Counted from the first letter of the stretch, positions 23,328 to 58,069 are shown. The stretch is 64,000 bases of DNA from Progne subis subis (GCA_022316685.1 JAKJHU010000036.1:2801036-2865035); one strand, 5' to 3'. Numbers and translations are program-made. The notes: generated from the letters alone by a model not told the origin.

Positions 23328-26300
23328 ATGGACGCCGCGAGTGGCAGAGGGGCGCGGGCCAAGCGGGGGACGCGTCCCGCTGCTCCGCGGAGCCGGGGCG
23401 CGGAGAAGGGCGCAGCCCGAAGCCCCGAGCGGGGCCGTGTCGCGGGTAAAAGCCCGAGCGGCGCCGCGACCCTCCGGGCGCCGCGGACGGACGGAGTCCC
23501 CGCCCGGGGCGGCCGCCCGGCGCGGCGAGCCCCCGCTGCCCGGGAGCTGCCAGCGGGCGAGCCGGCGGACGGCGCAGAGGCGCTCCCCGCCCCGCGGAGC
23601 AAGGCGCCGGCCGCCAGAGCCCCCGCGGCCCCGCGGACCGTCGCGGCGGTGCCCGACGGGGCGGTCTCTGCCCCCGCCCGTCGCCCACCGCCGGCGGCGG
23701 ACGCCTTGCGGCTCCGGGAGGTGCTGTCGCGACTCAGCCTGGCCCGCGAAGACGTGTCCGAGGCGGCGGCGCTGGTGAACAGGGTGGTCTCGCACCTGGT
23801 CCAGGCCATCCGCGGCAAGGACAGCTGCTTCAGCTCCATCGAGCGGCAGAGCGCCGGCAGCTACTACGAGCGCGTCAAGGTGGGTGCCGGGGCGGCGGAA
23901 GCGCTCTCCCGCCGGGCGGCGGTGGCCGGCGGCTCGCACGGGCCGGCCGCGCGAGAGCCGCTCCCAGCCGGCCCTTCCCGGCGAGCTGAAATGAAGGATG
24001 GCTCTGTGAAGTAACCACATTGCTTTATGCAATAACCTGCTGAATGGTGTTAGGTGCATGCAGTCAGAGACGCTACCTGAACGCTGAAGCTGCAGCAAGC
24101 CCCGCCCTTGCACAGCACGCAGGTGACCCCGGTCTAACACGATCAGCCAGGTATAGCACTGCACAAGAAGCCCCGGGCCAGAGTTTAGCTTATAGTTTTT
24201 TCTAAAACCTGCTGTTGCAGATACAAATTGCAAGAAACAAATTTAGATATTAGAATATTTTTACTATGAGGGTGATGGGAGATTGCTACAGGGTGCCTTG
24301 AGCAGATCGTGGATGCTCCAAACCTGGTATGTGCTCAAGGCCAGGTTGGATAAGACCTTGAGCAACCTGGTCTAGTGAAAGGTATCCCACCCAAGTCAGG
24401 GTGGGTCAGCACTAGGTAGATTTCTAAGGTCCATTCCAACCCCTTCACCTTCTGTGTCTAACCAGTACCTTTTTTTCCTGGTTCCAGCATACTGAAACAA
24501 GTCAAACATAGGGACACATTTTTTTTTACTGTCTAAAACCAGCCTCAGACCTAGCAATGTCGGTTTTTTCCTCACAGTTGATTCTGATGTGCAAAAAGAT
24601 GATTGAAAACAACATTTATGCATTAATTATTCAGAACAGCTCAAGAATCTTAAATCTCTTAAAAAATTAATAAATTAGAGAGCTGGGAAGTGAGCTGTAA
24701 ATTGCTATTTTCTACCCCAATGCACAGTAATCTTGCAGTACCACAGAAATAAGCTCATATTTCACATCAGACATGATCAGGACACCACAGCAGACAAAAC
24801 CACAACTGGTATAAAAATCTCAGGAGAATAAAACCTGAGCTGCACACTGACTATTATATTCATATATTTGCAGATATCTGAACCAAATGAGTTTGACATC
24901 ATGCTTGTAATGCCTGTTGCAAGGATTCAGCTGGATGAGTCTGATGATACTGGAGCCTATTATTATGTATCATTCAAAAGAAGTCCAAAAGAAAAGGATT
25001 GGGCAAAGTTTTTAGAGGAAGATGGAAAATTATCAGCCTTTAAAATGCTTCAAGCATTAAGAGAAATTATTAAACAAGAAGTAAAAAACATTAAAGGTTA
25101 GTACTGAGAGAATAAGCTTCACCAGGAAGCACTAAAAATCCAGTTACATTGTGCATATGTGCCCCAGTGTTATGAAGATATATTTTCCTGCCAGTCCTCT
25201 GTCTCTGTGCCAATGGAGCTGTAACCTCTCCTGTCCCCAGTATCTCAAGCTGGCTCTCGTGTTAAGAATCAGAAATAGATCATAGGTAACAATATTAACA
25301 ATTATTACAATATTAACTCCACTATGCATATATTCTGTGTGAAAATAATAAACACTAAGGGTTCTGTTGCATGCTTGGTATTTCCTACATGACCTATACA
25401 ACTTGCATCTATCTGGAATATATAAAGAGCCATTTGCTGGAGTGGTAGTAAAACAAAGCTTTCATTTATACCGTACCTAAATATTTTTTATTGATCAGTA
25501 CAGAAATGGTATCCCAGTTATTTATATATATATTTATATATATGTAAAATATTTATATATATATATATATATAAATATAAAATATAATATACATATAAAA
25601 TAATTACATTTAAATAATGCCAGTTAGGGTTATTTTTTCCCAGAACCTTCAGAAACATTGAGGTCAAATCTCAGTGTTCACTGTGTGTTTTCAAAAGGGA
25701 AGTAGTTCAGTGAAAAACATTACTATATTTTTAAGATAGTAAATCAAGCAAACACCAGTGTTCCCAAGTTTATAGAACTCCTTAACAGGCCTTCTCAATT
25801 TTTCAACATCCTGCAGGATAAACAACCAGTGACCAAACCCAGGTATTTATCTTGATTACTTAGGAGCTCTTTAGTAAAAACTGTAACTTTTTTTGTTTTT
25901 TTTAAAAAGGTTTCATCTAACTAATCTATCTATCTAACATGAAATATCACTTTCTTTGTTACTAGATGTGGAAGTTACTGTGGCAAGGAAAAAGGCTGGA
26001 AGCCCTGCAATAACTCTTCAGATCAAAAATCCTCCATCAGAAATATCAGTGGACATCATCTTGACTTTGGAGGCTCAGCAGAGCTGGCCCGTCAGCACAC
26101 AGGGCGGCCTCAAAATTGAACAGTGGCTGGGAACAAAAGTCAGGAGGGATTTGAGATTTAGATCACTTTATTTAGTAGCCAAGCAAAACAAAAGAGAAAA
26201 AGTTCTAAGAGGTACCTCAAATATGGACAATACTAAGTTATGAAATAGCTTCTCTACAATTTGATCACTTACAAGTGCTATAGAAAGGGTATCCAGATCA

Positions 26301-28593
26301 TGTTCAGTATTCTGCCTTCGAGACACCTCATCCTGGATACATCCAGCTCAGACAACTGAAATCCCTCTTTAAAGCATCAGATTTATGGTACTGCTTGTCC
26401 TGTACTGAAATGTAAATACAAACCCACTCTGCCAGGCTGTACATTAACCATTACAAGAGCATTACATTCAATCCACTCCAGCCAGACACATAGATACAAG
26501 CCTTTCTTTGTGCAAGCACTGTACTAACAGTAGCTTGCACTCTCTCTTAAGGAAATTAGAAGAAAGTTGCTAAAAATGCAGGGAACATCCTGGTACATGG
26601 GATTGTATGCGCAAATCAGATACTTCTGCAGGAAGTAAACTGTTTTCTGTCAAGATACATTAATTCTCACTGAACTCTGGTATGACTACAAGATATTTCC
26701 CTCCAGACAACTGTCACATTGAGGATTTCATTAGTTTGTAGAAACATTATGACTTGCCAACACATTATGGTAACCGATGATTTCAGCAAAAAGATTTCAA
26801 GCATTCTGGTACCTTTTTAATTAGCATGTCCCTGTAATCAAAGCCCAGTACAGCAGTACTGATTTATTTGGCAATTTCTTCCTGCACAAATTAAATGCAA
26901 AGAGTAACTGAGCCAAACAAGCAAGGGAAACTGTAATTCATGAAAAGAAGACAAAAGTGATTGCTGGTGTTAAAAACAGGGCATTGAACTATATCACCAA
27001 TTATTTTCAGAAGCATGAGCAGAAGAACAAAAAGAAGTGCTTTAGAATACTCATCTTACTGAGACAAGCTCACAAACCTATTACTTACACAAAAAAAAAA
27101 AACCCAACAAAAACCCAGAAAACACAGTAAGAGTACAGAAATAAAAAGATTGTAGATTTCTATGAATAATGAATGCAGTTCTCTAAATCATATTCAGCAA
27201 ATATGAGGATGTTCAGAATTAAGCCTAACTTAAAAATAAATCCAAACATCCTTAAGAATTTCAAGCATCCAAATAATTATGTCCTGTATTACTTACATTC
27301 TAATTGTGTTTGAAGCAGCTGGGCAGTTAAAGAGGAATGAACTGCATTCACTGAATTATGATTTTTTTTAGTGGGTGCAAAAAACCTGCTGGTATTTAAG
27401 TCAATTACAAAATTGGGGTTTTTTTTCCTAGCTACAAAAGCTGATGCTTAGTGCTGTGTAACCATTTAACAGTCTTGTGCTTGACTTCAGGGAACACTTG
27501 GCGACTCTCCTTCTCGCATATTGAAAAGCACATGATAAGCAACCACGGCAACTCAAAGACGTGTTGTGAATCCGATGGACCAAAGTGCTGTAGGTCGGTA
27601 TTTCACAGGAATATTTTACTTTAAGCCTCTGTGAGCTGGGCCAGCACTTAACACTGTTTCAGTTTAGCACTTAATTTGATCTAGAAGTACTTACTCATAA
27701 TAGGGAGCAAGATTAAGTCTTTTAGGCATAATTGTTCTACAGCAATACAACACTACATGTGCTTGCTGAATGTCTGACCTGCATTTACCTGATGAAAGGT
27801 GGAAAGAATCACATTGCTGGTTTACACTCCAGACTTGCCTTAGAATGCAAAAAGTTGTGATTTGTTAATTATCTTTCCTAAATTCAGTCCCATTTAGAAA
27901 AAACAGCTTTAAAAACTGACAACTTCACTTTCTGAGCAACATTACACTCCATATCAAGGCAAATTCTAAAATGATGGTGAGAAAAGTGCTGAATGAAATC
28001 AAGATGAATAAATGATTTTTCACTTCTGAGAACTGTTTTCCAGATTTTTTCAACAAGGAAGAACCAAACCCACATGAGGTACAAAACCTCCTTAAAAAGT
28101 AAACGAAGAAGTTGGTTTGCCAATTACATCTTGTACTGAATCAAAGAAGCCACAAGAGAATTAATGCATAGTTGTGTTGAAACGTCTGAACTACATATTC
28201 AGAACTATAGAGAAGGTACCTAACATATATGTGTTTGTTTTTTTTAACAGGAAAGGTTGTCTTAAGCTGCTGAAGTATCTTCTAGAGCAACTTAAAATGA
28301 AATATCCTAAAGAATTGGAAAAATTCTGTTCGTATCACATCAAAACCGCTTTTCTCCACTCGTGCGTCATGTGGCCAAATGACTCAGACTGGCACTTGGG
28401 AGACCTGGATCATTGCTTTCAGCAATGTCTGAGATTTTTTGTGGATTGTCTGCAAAAGTCTCATCTGACTCACTTTTTTATTCCCCAATACAACTTGTTC
28501 AGCCTAGAAGATAAGGCAAAACATCACTTCCTTTCAAGAAAAATAAGCCATGAATTGAACAATGGATTCCCAGTATTTCACGAGACTTATTAA
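23328..28593 (+). CDS. CGAS: CGAS, cyclic GMP-AMP synthase (cytosolic DNA sensor), complete
   Basis: cGAS binds double-stranded DNA and makes 2'3'-cGAMP from ATP and GTP to activate STING. Exons: 23328-23879, 24874-25096, 25966-26211, 27491-27593, 28251-28593. All introns are GT-AG, phases close, and the product is 488 residues (human 522). Residues 1-125 or so are Arg/Ala/Pro-rich, basic and probably disordered, and are encoded by CpG-island DNA. The nucleotidyltransferase core has the GSYYERVK loop (G177, S178), catalytic E190 and D192 in NEFDIM, and D288 in SVDII. The zinc ribbon is complete: H359, C365, C366, C373, spaced as in human. The C-terminal Mab21 domain ends FPVFHETY. The start sits in a good Kozak context (GCGGCCATGG). 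Nothing suggests loss of function. The donor of intron 4 (GTCGGT) is weak. Confidence 0.96.
24255..24460 (+). mobile_element. CR1 LINE 3'-end fragment in CGAS intron 1
   Basis: Sequence resembling the CR1 3' UTR (AGGCCAGGTTGGATAAGACC, then AACCTGGTCTAGTGAAAGGT and CCATTCCAACC) in sense orientation to CGAS, with part of the normal end missing. Confidence 0.8.
25520..25605. repeat. AT-rich microsatellite in CGAS intron 2
   Basis: Imperfect TATA/ATAT repeats broken by TTTA and GTAAAA steps. Confidence 0.85.
27090..27122. repeat. A-rich tract with CCC interruptions in CGAS intron 3
   Basis: A twelve-A run followed by AACCC/AAAACCC units; low-complexity sequence. Confidence 0.8.
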
Positions 28594-28794
28594 GAACACT
28601 TGTTCACAGACAGATACCTAATCATGTTGACTTGCCTATTTAAAACCAAAAAATTCTGCACCATAAACTACTCTTCAGTAGTCTGGTACTACAAATACCA
28701 AAAAAAAAACCCTGAACCAAATTAAAATCAAGAGCAGAAAGAAAAATGCATACTTCAGTCACACTGCTTAGCCGTAACTCTTAAAATAAATGTT

Positions 28795-28800
28795 TTAACT
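28795..28800 (+). promoter_or_regulatory. Candidate poly(A) signal of CGAS
   Basis: AATAAA about 200 bp after the CGAS stop codon, followed by TGTTTTAAC, which is T/G-rich. Confidence 0.6.
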
Positions 28801-30368
28801 AATATTTACCTTGCCTATCCAAATGTAGATGTCATCTGCAAAATATCTTCAAGGTATATACTAAGAACATATATAAGAATTTGCAATAGTTCATTTCCCA
28901 TGTGTAATTTCCATGTTTCCAAATACAAAGGCATCAATGACTGCATAAAGGGAAAAATGACAATTTTATTTAAAATTAAGATCCACTGCAGAATATCCAA
29001 AATTAACTCCTGCTTTCAAAAGAAAAAAGTTACTTTGACACTAACCAGAACAACTGCTCCAGATCACCTGCGTGGATGAAGATCTTGTGCAGAAGACAAT
29101 CATCAGCAACAGTTATCAGAGAGAGAATATTTTATCTGAGTAATATGACATTCCTGAAGTAACATATCCTTTCTGAGTCTTCAGAATTACTTTAGACATC
29201 AGTCTTTGGGCTTTGGATGGGAAACAATCATTACCTAATATAATGCAACAGAGTAGATGGTTTTGTGCCAATGAGCATTTATTTGTATGATGAATCATAT
29301 AGAAAGAAATGCATCTCTCAACCTGTATCAAAGAGGAAGACTCTTGATATGAAAGGTTTTCAAAACCAAAATGCAGCATGAACTGGACACTTCCTGAAAC
29401 TGAAATTCATATCCTTCTCATATTTAAGAACTGTATGTTAGGAAAAAGAAGTAATTATTTCCTATTACTAAAATTGTGCAGGCGAGAGGCACACAGCATT
29501 TGAGAACTGCTGTGCTGCAAATAAATACATCTTTTGCTTCTACTTACAGAAGCCATGGGAAGTCCATATTTTTAGCCTACTCTTTGAAAGCAAAATAAGC
29601 TACTGGCTTGAATAATACTCATATTTACCTCAATTATGAGCAAATTAAGAGGGAAGAATATTTAGAGTATAATTTTACTAAAATATTCTCATTTTACTGA
29701 ATGTTGTTTATTAGTTTTTATTTAATCATATAACACATAAATAAACACAAGTTCAGACCAAACATCAAATGAAGGAATAACTCCTTCCCATACAAATTTC
29801 TAAGAGTAGAAAACATGCCCCATAATCCATGGGAGCCTATGTGACAGAACCTGACATCTAAATGTAAACTGAATCAACTTTATTTGGAAGAAATAAAAGG
29901 TGACCTTCAATTGTGTTATTTTCTCCATGGCTTTGTTAACAATACTCTAGTAAATTCTGGTTTTATTCCTTAAGCTAGAATATTACATCCACAAAAACGA
30001 GAGTAGGAGCTGGCTTCCTTCCCCAGTTAGCCCCAAACAAGTACTTCTTGTCATGCTCTTCTCCATTACAAAAAAATGCAGATCTCTCTCAAAAATCACG
30101 GGACACAAGTCTTGAAAAAAATGACCTCCAATGTTAAGTTTTAAAATAAGAATAAAGAAAACTTGCTCCAGCAAACATAAGTAATGGCAAACAGAGCAGT
30201 TTTCATTACCCTGAGAAATACTGCTGCATGCCAGCAGCCTATCAGGGGAGAAGGTACAGTATTTTCAAACTACACTGACAAACATTGCTTATAATGAATA
30301 ATCCAGATCTCTGAATTTAAAGGAAAAATTATCTTTTACATTTATATATTAATACTGCATCATTTAAC

Positions 30369-30428
30369 TTAAAAAAAACCAACAAAAAACCCCCCAAGCC
30401 CCCCCCCCCAAAAAAAAACCCCCAAACA
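30369..30428 (-). repeat. G-run tract downstream of DDX43
   Basis: On the minus strand this reads as G5, T10, G11, CTT, G6, T6 and so on. It has enough G-runs for a G-quadruplex. It lies about 115-150 bases past the DDX43 poly(A) signal, on the transcribed sense strand. Confidence 0.7.
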
Positions 30429-30537
30429 ACAAAGCCACAATATTTGTTTTTAACCAGTAGATAATGGCTTTAGAAGTTTCATACATCACACAAGGAAAAA
30501 AAAAAAAGTGATAATAGTGTCCAAGTGCATAACCAGA

Positions 30538-30543
30538 TTTATT
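30538..30543 (-). promoter_or_regulatory. Candidate poly(A) signal of DDX43
   Basis: AATAAA on the minus strand about 170 bases after the DDX43 stop, with a U-run and the GU-rich segment CTTGTGTGATGTATG some 45-65 bases further on. Confidence 0.6.
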
Positions 30544-30711
30544 CCTATATGAAGTTAATCCAGTTTTCTTTTCTAAGACACTTTTGAGAAGTTTAAATAG
30601 TACAGGTACAGAAAACAATCAAACACAAAATGAAACTTATAAACTGAAGCCCATGGATGCTAACACTAATTAAGATTATTTCTCTGTTTCCTTAGCTTCA
30701 AGGCATTACGC

Positions 30712-52183
<21,472 letters not shown>

Positions 52184-52344
52184 GGCGGCATCACCCGGCT
52201 CGGTCGCCCATGCGGAGGGGCCTGGCGCGTCTCAAGCCCGGGGCGCGCTGATTGGTCGGGGCGGGCCGCTCTCTGAGCTGTGATTGGCTGGCTCCGCACG
52301 CGGCCGGAGGCTCTATGGCCGCCCGAGCTGTCTTTCTCGGGGTG

Positions 52345-52925
52345 TCGGAATTGGTTAGGTTGGAAAGGGCCTCTGGGCTCATCGAGTCCAGGCTGTTGTG
52401 AACGTCACCTTGTCAAATAGACCATGGCACTGAGTGCCATGTCCAGTCTTTCCTTAAGCACTTCGACCATGGTGACTTCCCCACTCCCTGGGCAGCCTGT
52501 TGCAATGCCCAGTCACTCTTTCTGCAAAGAACTTATTCCTAATGCGCGACCTGAACCGGCCCTGGCACACTTTAGGACTGTGTCTTCTTGTACTGTCACT
52601 GGTTGCCTGTAAGAAGAGATCAATCCTCACCTGGCTACTCCCTCCTGTCTGGCAGTTGTAGAGAGCCGTAAGGGTCTCCCTGGGCTTCCTTTGCTTCAGG
52701 ATAAGTAACCCTGGCTCCCTCAGCTGCTCCTCACAGGACTTCAGGTGCTCCAGACCCTTCCCCACCCTTGTTGCCCTTCTCTGGACTCGCTCCAGCACCT
52801 CAATGTCTTTCCTGCGGCAAGGGGCCCAGAAATGGAGAGAGGACCTGAGGTGTGGCCTCACCAGTGCTGAGTACAGAGGGACGATAACTACTGGCCTACT
52901 GGTCCTTACTGGCCACACTATTGCT
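52345..52925 (-). mobile_element. CR1 LINE 3' fragment directly upstream of DDX43
   Basis: On the minus strand an open frame (52454-52918) reads the end of CR1 ORF2 (VPLYSALVRPHLRSSLHFWA, RVQRRATRVGKGLEHL, FFAERVTGHCNRLP). The CR1 3' terminus GACTCGATGAGCCC and CCCTTTCCAACC follow, ending near 52347. The insertion ends about 160 bp upstream of the DDX43 start codon, pointing towards the gene. Confidence 0.9.
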
Positions 52926-53518
52926 GATTCTTTTTGATTTTCCTCTCTCCCTGCTCCTCTGCCAGCTTAGGGTGGCCCTGTGGGCTTAGCTGAGGAGGAG
53001 GTAGCAGATGCAAGAACGTAGTTGAGAACATGTGGGAGGCCCCCAAAGTCTGTACAGTGGAGGAGGAAGGCAGGCAGCCTCAGGGAAGGCAAGGCGGTGA
53101 GGGTGGCACTGTGTAATCTTGCCAAGTGCCCAGAATGGTGTCATGCTGATACATTGTAGTCTAATTTTTTAAGCAAAGTTATAATATTTAATCTCAAATG
53201 AAGCCTTAATGATGCTTTAATGAAGCTTTTATGTCTCGATGTACTAAAGCTCATACAATAGTGGAAACAGAATCACAGAATGGCTGAGCTTGAAGGCTCC
53301 TGGAGGCCATCTGATCCACCCTCTGCTCAGGTAGAGACACCAAGAGCCAGTTGCCAAGGTGGCTTGTGACTTTCTCCAAGGACGGAGATTCCATAACCTC
53401 CCTGTGTAAACTGTGCCAGTGCTTGGTTACCATCACTGTGAAAAAAAAAAGAGAAAACCAAATCAAACCAAAAAAGAGCTAACATACCCCATGCCCCTCC
53501 ATGCCCCTTCAATTACAC

Positions 53519-53549
<31 letters not shown>

Positions 53550-54565
53550 AAGCTAAATGGGTGTTTAAATTGTTTAAATTTCCTTGTTAGGTAGGGTCCT
53601 GGATTCTTATTGTACAGAGCTGAACAGGGAACATTTATGTATGTGTCTTTATGGATACACATCACCATCTGTACCTGGTCATGGCAATCTGCCAGGTAAC
53701 CCAGCAAAAAAAAACCTGCTGTCTTCTGACCCTTCCCTAATAGCTCTGTGCACACAGGAAGTAAGGCCACCTGGTTTAACAGAAGAAGAGAATGTGTACA
53801 TTTGCTTCTTTTGCTGTCATGTGTTTATTCTTAGGCAGAGCTTGGTAATGTTCACACTGGCTGACATGGAAAACCTCCCTTTCTGGCAACCGTGTCTTTA
53901 AATTTCAGTATCTTAAGATGATATTCATCAGAGAGGCTGGGGATCACCTGCACATGGAGATATATGGATCCACCCTTGAAGCCTCCACAGAGACAGTGAC
54001 TTCACCACAAGAACAGACTCTCTATATTTAGTATTTTACACTCAATTAGTGAAACTTGTCTTCAGCCAGGTTGCAGGAAGAGTACAGTGGAGAAAGTAGG
54101 CATATTGTGAATGAGCATTTCAGGTTTGCTGCAGAAACATTCTACAGCAAATATCATGGTCAAATGCAAAAGAAACAGCTTCTCCTAGGCCTCAAGTTAA
54201 ACTGAGATGACAGATGTGCCTACCATGAGAAATCCTGCTCCCCACACAGGCCTCCGATTGCCAATCCTGTTATCAAACAGGGAAGGCAACAATAACTTCC
54301 AAGCTCATTTTCATAGAGGAGCTGCAACATTAAGTGAACGTAAACTACTGTAAACAGAAACTGAACATGTCAGACTGGTTTCTGCACATTTTATTCTAAT
54401 AAACTTCCTTTGTGGTGTTTTTGTCCACATATTAAAAAATTTCAAAACTTCAAAAGCAAACAATGAGCAAGGTTAATTGTTTTTTTCTTGCCTGATATGT
54501 GGTCACACTATACAATCTTTTATGTAAGGAAAAAACACAGTAGTCATGGTACTTTTCAAGTCATT
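52926..54565. other. Intergenic DNA between DDX43 and KCNQ5
   Basis: Non-coding sequence with a second CR1 fragment (53.3-53.45 kb) and a 27-base A run at 53520-53546. No exon was recognised. Confidence 0.5.
53262..53445 (-). mobile_element. CR1 LINE 3'-end fragment
   Basis: AGAATCACAGAATGGCTGAG, then TCTGATCCACCC and TTTCTCCAAGGACGGAGATT are CR1 3' UTR sequence in reverse orientation. It reads to the 3' terminal AATCACAGAAT repeat on the left. Confidence 0.85.
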
Positions 54566-57500
54566 TTTATTAACAACAATATGGATTCAACTTTGTCAAG
54601 AATTTACAATTAACATTGTAATGTACTGGCTAACATTGCAATGTCAGTGGAAGCAGCCATCATGCTTTCTAAGCCTGCTATGAAACTTTCTTTTTGTCTT
54701 TCAAAGAAGTCAAAAATGCTTCCAATAGCAGATGACATTGGATATGTCTGGAATTGTCCTGTGTGTGGCCACAGCTGAATGAATGGCCACATTTGCATCC
54801 AGATGAATGGACAGGAAGATATTACATGCTTCCACTGACGTTGCAGGGGACAAGTCTTATATCAAAAACAAATTAATCTTTTTAGACAGTGACAGCACTT
54901 TGTGTGATGTAATCCATTTGAATAAAGTCAATTAACACACTTGGAAAAAAAATGTAAAGCAGAAAGACCTGGGACAAATTCTTTTCCGTATTTCATTTAA
55001 ACCTAGTGAATCCAAAAGGATTGCATGACATATGAGTCAGAATAAAAGTTGGCCCAGAGAGGCAAGTTCATTTCTTGTACAGGTGGTTCAGTTCCTGTAA
55101 GGTCAGTGGAACTGAGTCTGATTATCGCAATGGAGGCTGAGCTTCACCCGGTTGGGCAGTGAATTCATTGAAGCCAGTGAAGCCATCCAAGGATGAATTT
55201 AGCCTCGGGCATTTAAACCTTTTTTTTTTTTCTCCATTCCTTTGCTGTTTTATTTTCTTTTCCTGCTTATTCCTATTTTCTGAATATTCTGTTTTTCTCT
55301 GTGCTTTAAAAAAATGTCCCTTCTCTCCTTCCCTTTTTTTATCAGTACTTTGTGCGTTATTTTTTATATAGTCAATGTGACAAGGGTAAATTCAGCTAAG
55401 TATTAGTTTCCTCAGGAAATAACTGGAATATTACCATTTTCACTTCAAACAGATGCCCAACAAAATCAGGATTTGAATCTGAGCTCCTAATTCAAGAAAA
55501 ATTCTTGAATTTCATAGAATGAATGAATTCCATAGAACTTTTGCTTGAGTAAGGATTGCAGGTCCCAATCCAGAAATACTACTGTACATCAGATGTTCTA
55601 TGATACATCAGCAATTCAGCATGATTTGACTAATCACAGAAAAGCAGGTGAATTACTCATCACCATACTATAATGAGAGCAGTCACTCTAAGTAGGAGTA
55701 TCTAAAAAACATATGGAACAACTGTGGGCACTGTAAATAAAAGTGTATGATCTTTTCAATCTTGAACCCTAGGCTAAAACATCTTATTCATATTTAAATA
55801 AAAATTATAGATCATATAAGCCAGGAGCAAATACAAATTTTTGAACAAATAATAGTCTTCTTTTCAGCTCTCTCTTCATTCAGGTAGAAGAACACACTGA
55901 CCAGAAAACATTTATTTAGATAAGGCTTAAATCCTGAAGCTCTTACTTAATTTCAGCTTCTCTCTTCAAACAATTCTCAAGTGAATTGTAAATCAGAAAA
56001 AAATTAATTCTTTGTCCTGACTCATGAACTTATTAGTTGTCATGAGCTGGACTTTAATGAGGAGCTCAGGACAAGACTTGAAAAGCCAGCCAGGCCCTTC
56101 TTTTGTGAAACCAATTCTCAGTCATGACGCTGTCTTTTAAAGAGAGAGCATAGAAACTCCTTATGAGGCAATACGAGTAAAGCTTATAAAAATCCAAACA
56201 AACAATTCCTCCTCTTTAAAATTTCATATATTCACTACTCTTTCTATTTTCTATCAATATTATGTTAAAAAACCCTATATGGTAAGACTTGCATCTACAA
56301 AAATAATAATAATGGTGAGCATAAAAGAAAAAAAATTAGAAATTTAAACCTTAATTTGAAAAGATACGATCTTCTGGATTTATCAGTACTTTGTAAAGAC
56401 ATTAATATTTTCATACATAATTTATAGAACTCATTCTTTTGTGCACAAAATTGTATTAAATAAATTAACTTAAAGTTAGAAGGACTCAAGCATCTCATTT
56501 AAGGCAAAAATACCAAGTTTCCATGAGATAAATTATCAGCAAACCCCAAGGCCCTGTTTCTGTGGGGAATCAGGACAGGCAGGGCCATTGCTCAGTTCTC
56601 CCATCGACGCCTTCTGGGTGCAATGGGGGAGCAACCATCTGCTCCTGCAGATGAAGGTGGAAGAGTGGTGTCCAATTCATGATGCCTTGGTTTTTCGGTC
56701 TTGTCAAGGAGGGGGAGGGAGTTTCACTGTGGGCACACAATGCCATGTGCCGAATCGCTTGCTCCTTAACTGAACCTAACTGCACATTTATTCCTAGGTC
56801 AGCAGGAGGCTTCACATGAAAGGCAAGAAAGGCACCATAAATAGGAAAAAGGAAAAAATAGCCTAAAAACCAATTTTAATATTTTAAATTGTCAATACTT
56901 TAAACTTACATATCTGTCTGGATAAACTGCAGACATTCAAATAAGTTAACAGTTAAGTGAACTGAGATGTGGAAAAAAATGTATCTTCACAAAATTGCTG
57001 TTGTAATCAGGCTTCGGTACGGTCAGATTGCACATAAAAGAAAACAGGAAAGGCTGAATGTGAATGAATTATATGGCAAATCAGCAGTGAGAAAATTGTG
57101 CTTCAAGGTGTCTTTCAGGATTTAACAACTGAAGTTTGCTCCGGCATAAGCCATGGAACACAGTGTACCATCCATGGATCCCGTATAATGACACAATATA
57201 TACACTCTACAGTTTGCAGGTACTTTCACATAATAAAGTTGTCATGTAACATCCAGGAATACTTCTGTAAAGCAAATGGAAGCAGAAGTTACAATGGTTT
57301 CATAGTAAACAGAACAGCTCCTTCACAATACAATCTACAGCATTTAGCCACGGTTAAGACTGGAGTGATGTTTTCAATGTACATAGCGAGTTCCCAGCGG
57401 CTCTGGGCCTTGAGAAAACACTGCCCTGAGTGAGCTGGCATGGCACACCCGTACATTCCTGCTGCTAGAGGGAAGCTGAGCCCAAGCTGGGTTGTCTACA

Positions 57501-58038
57501 AGCTTGTGGTGCAGGTGGGGTGTAAATCTGGCAGGAGGCAACACACAGAAACCTCATTCAGGTGGGAAGAGTGAAAGCCCATTTAGGCTCTGCAAGGGTT
57601 CTCCCAGTGGCAAAGCCTTGCTGCGGATGTGCAGGCAGGCACTAACACTGCTCCTGCACCTCAGCAGAAGTGAAGTGTAGGCTAGAGTAAGAAAAAAAGA
57701 GAAGATGTATCAGACAGGAATGCTCAGTCTGATGTAGGCTTTGAATTTGAAAACTTAGGCTTTAGCAGGAAGGAGTCAGAGAGTCCTGTATTGGAAAGTT
57801 CACAAGAAATGATTGTGGTTGGGATACAGTATTGAGCTATAAGAATGGGACCATTTCCCCCATCTCCTCTTCCTCTTTTATTAAAAAAACAACAAACCCT
57901 TGCCTTATTTATATTTTTACTTAAGGTGGCTTTCTCTACTTCTATTTCTATTTCTGATCGCCTGCATGGCTTTTTTTTTTTTCCTTTTTTTTTTCCTTTT
58001 TCTTTTTTTTTTTTTTTAAACATTCAATGTCTGTGAAG

Positions 58039-58069
<31 letters not shown>

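Larger units (their letters stand above)
28594..30537. other. Tail-to-tail interval between CGAS and DDX43
   Basis: AT-rich non-coding DNA between the CGAS stop and the DDX43 poly(A) signal. The left 0.2 kb is CGAS 3' UTR. Minus-strand AATAAA motifs also occur near 28967 and 29277 and could serve a longer DDX43 transcript. No gene or clear repeat was seen apart from the A/C tract at 30.4 kb. Confidence 0.5.

Noticed and set aside
22330..23688. A 452-codon minus-strand open frame spanning MTO1 exons 1-2
   Set aside because: It overlaps MTO1 exons 1 and 2, but it reads through the intron and the promoter. The conserved start is the Met at 22926, and the intron has proper splice sites.
22809..24233. 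A 474-codon minus-strand open frame over CGAS exon 1 and the promoter
   Set aside because: It is antisense to CGAS in CpG-island DNA, where stop codons are rare on all frames; its composition is low-complexity Arg/Ala/Pro and it has no domain.
54610..54798. 62-codon minus-strand frame as an extra small gene
   Set aside because: No start context, splice signals or domain; it lies in the probable KCNQ5 3' UTR.
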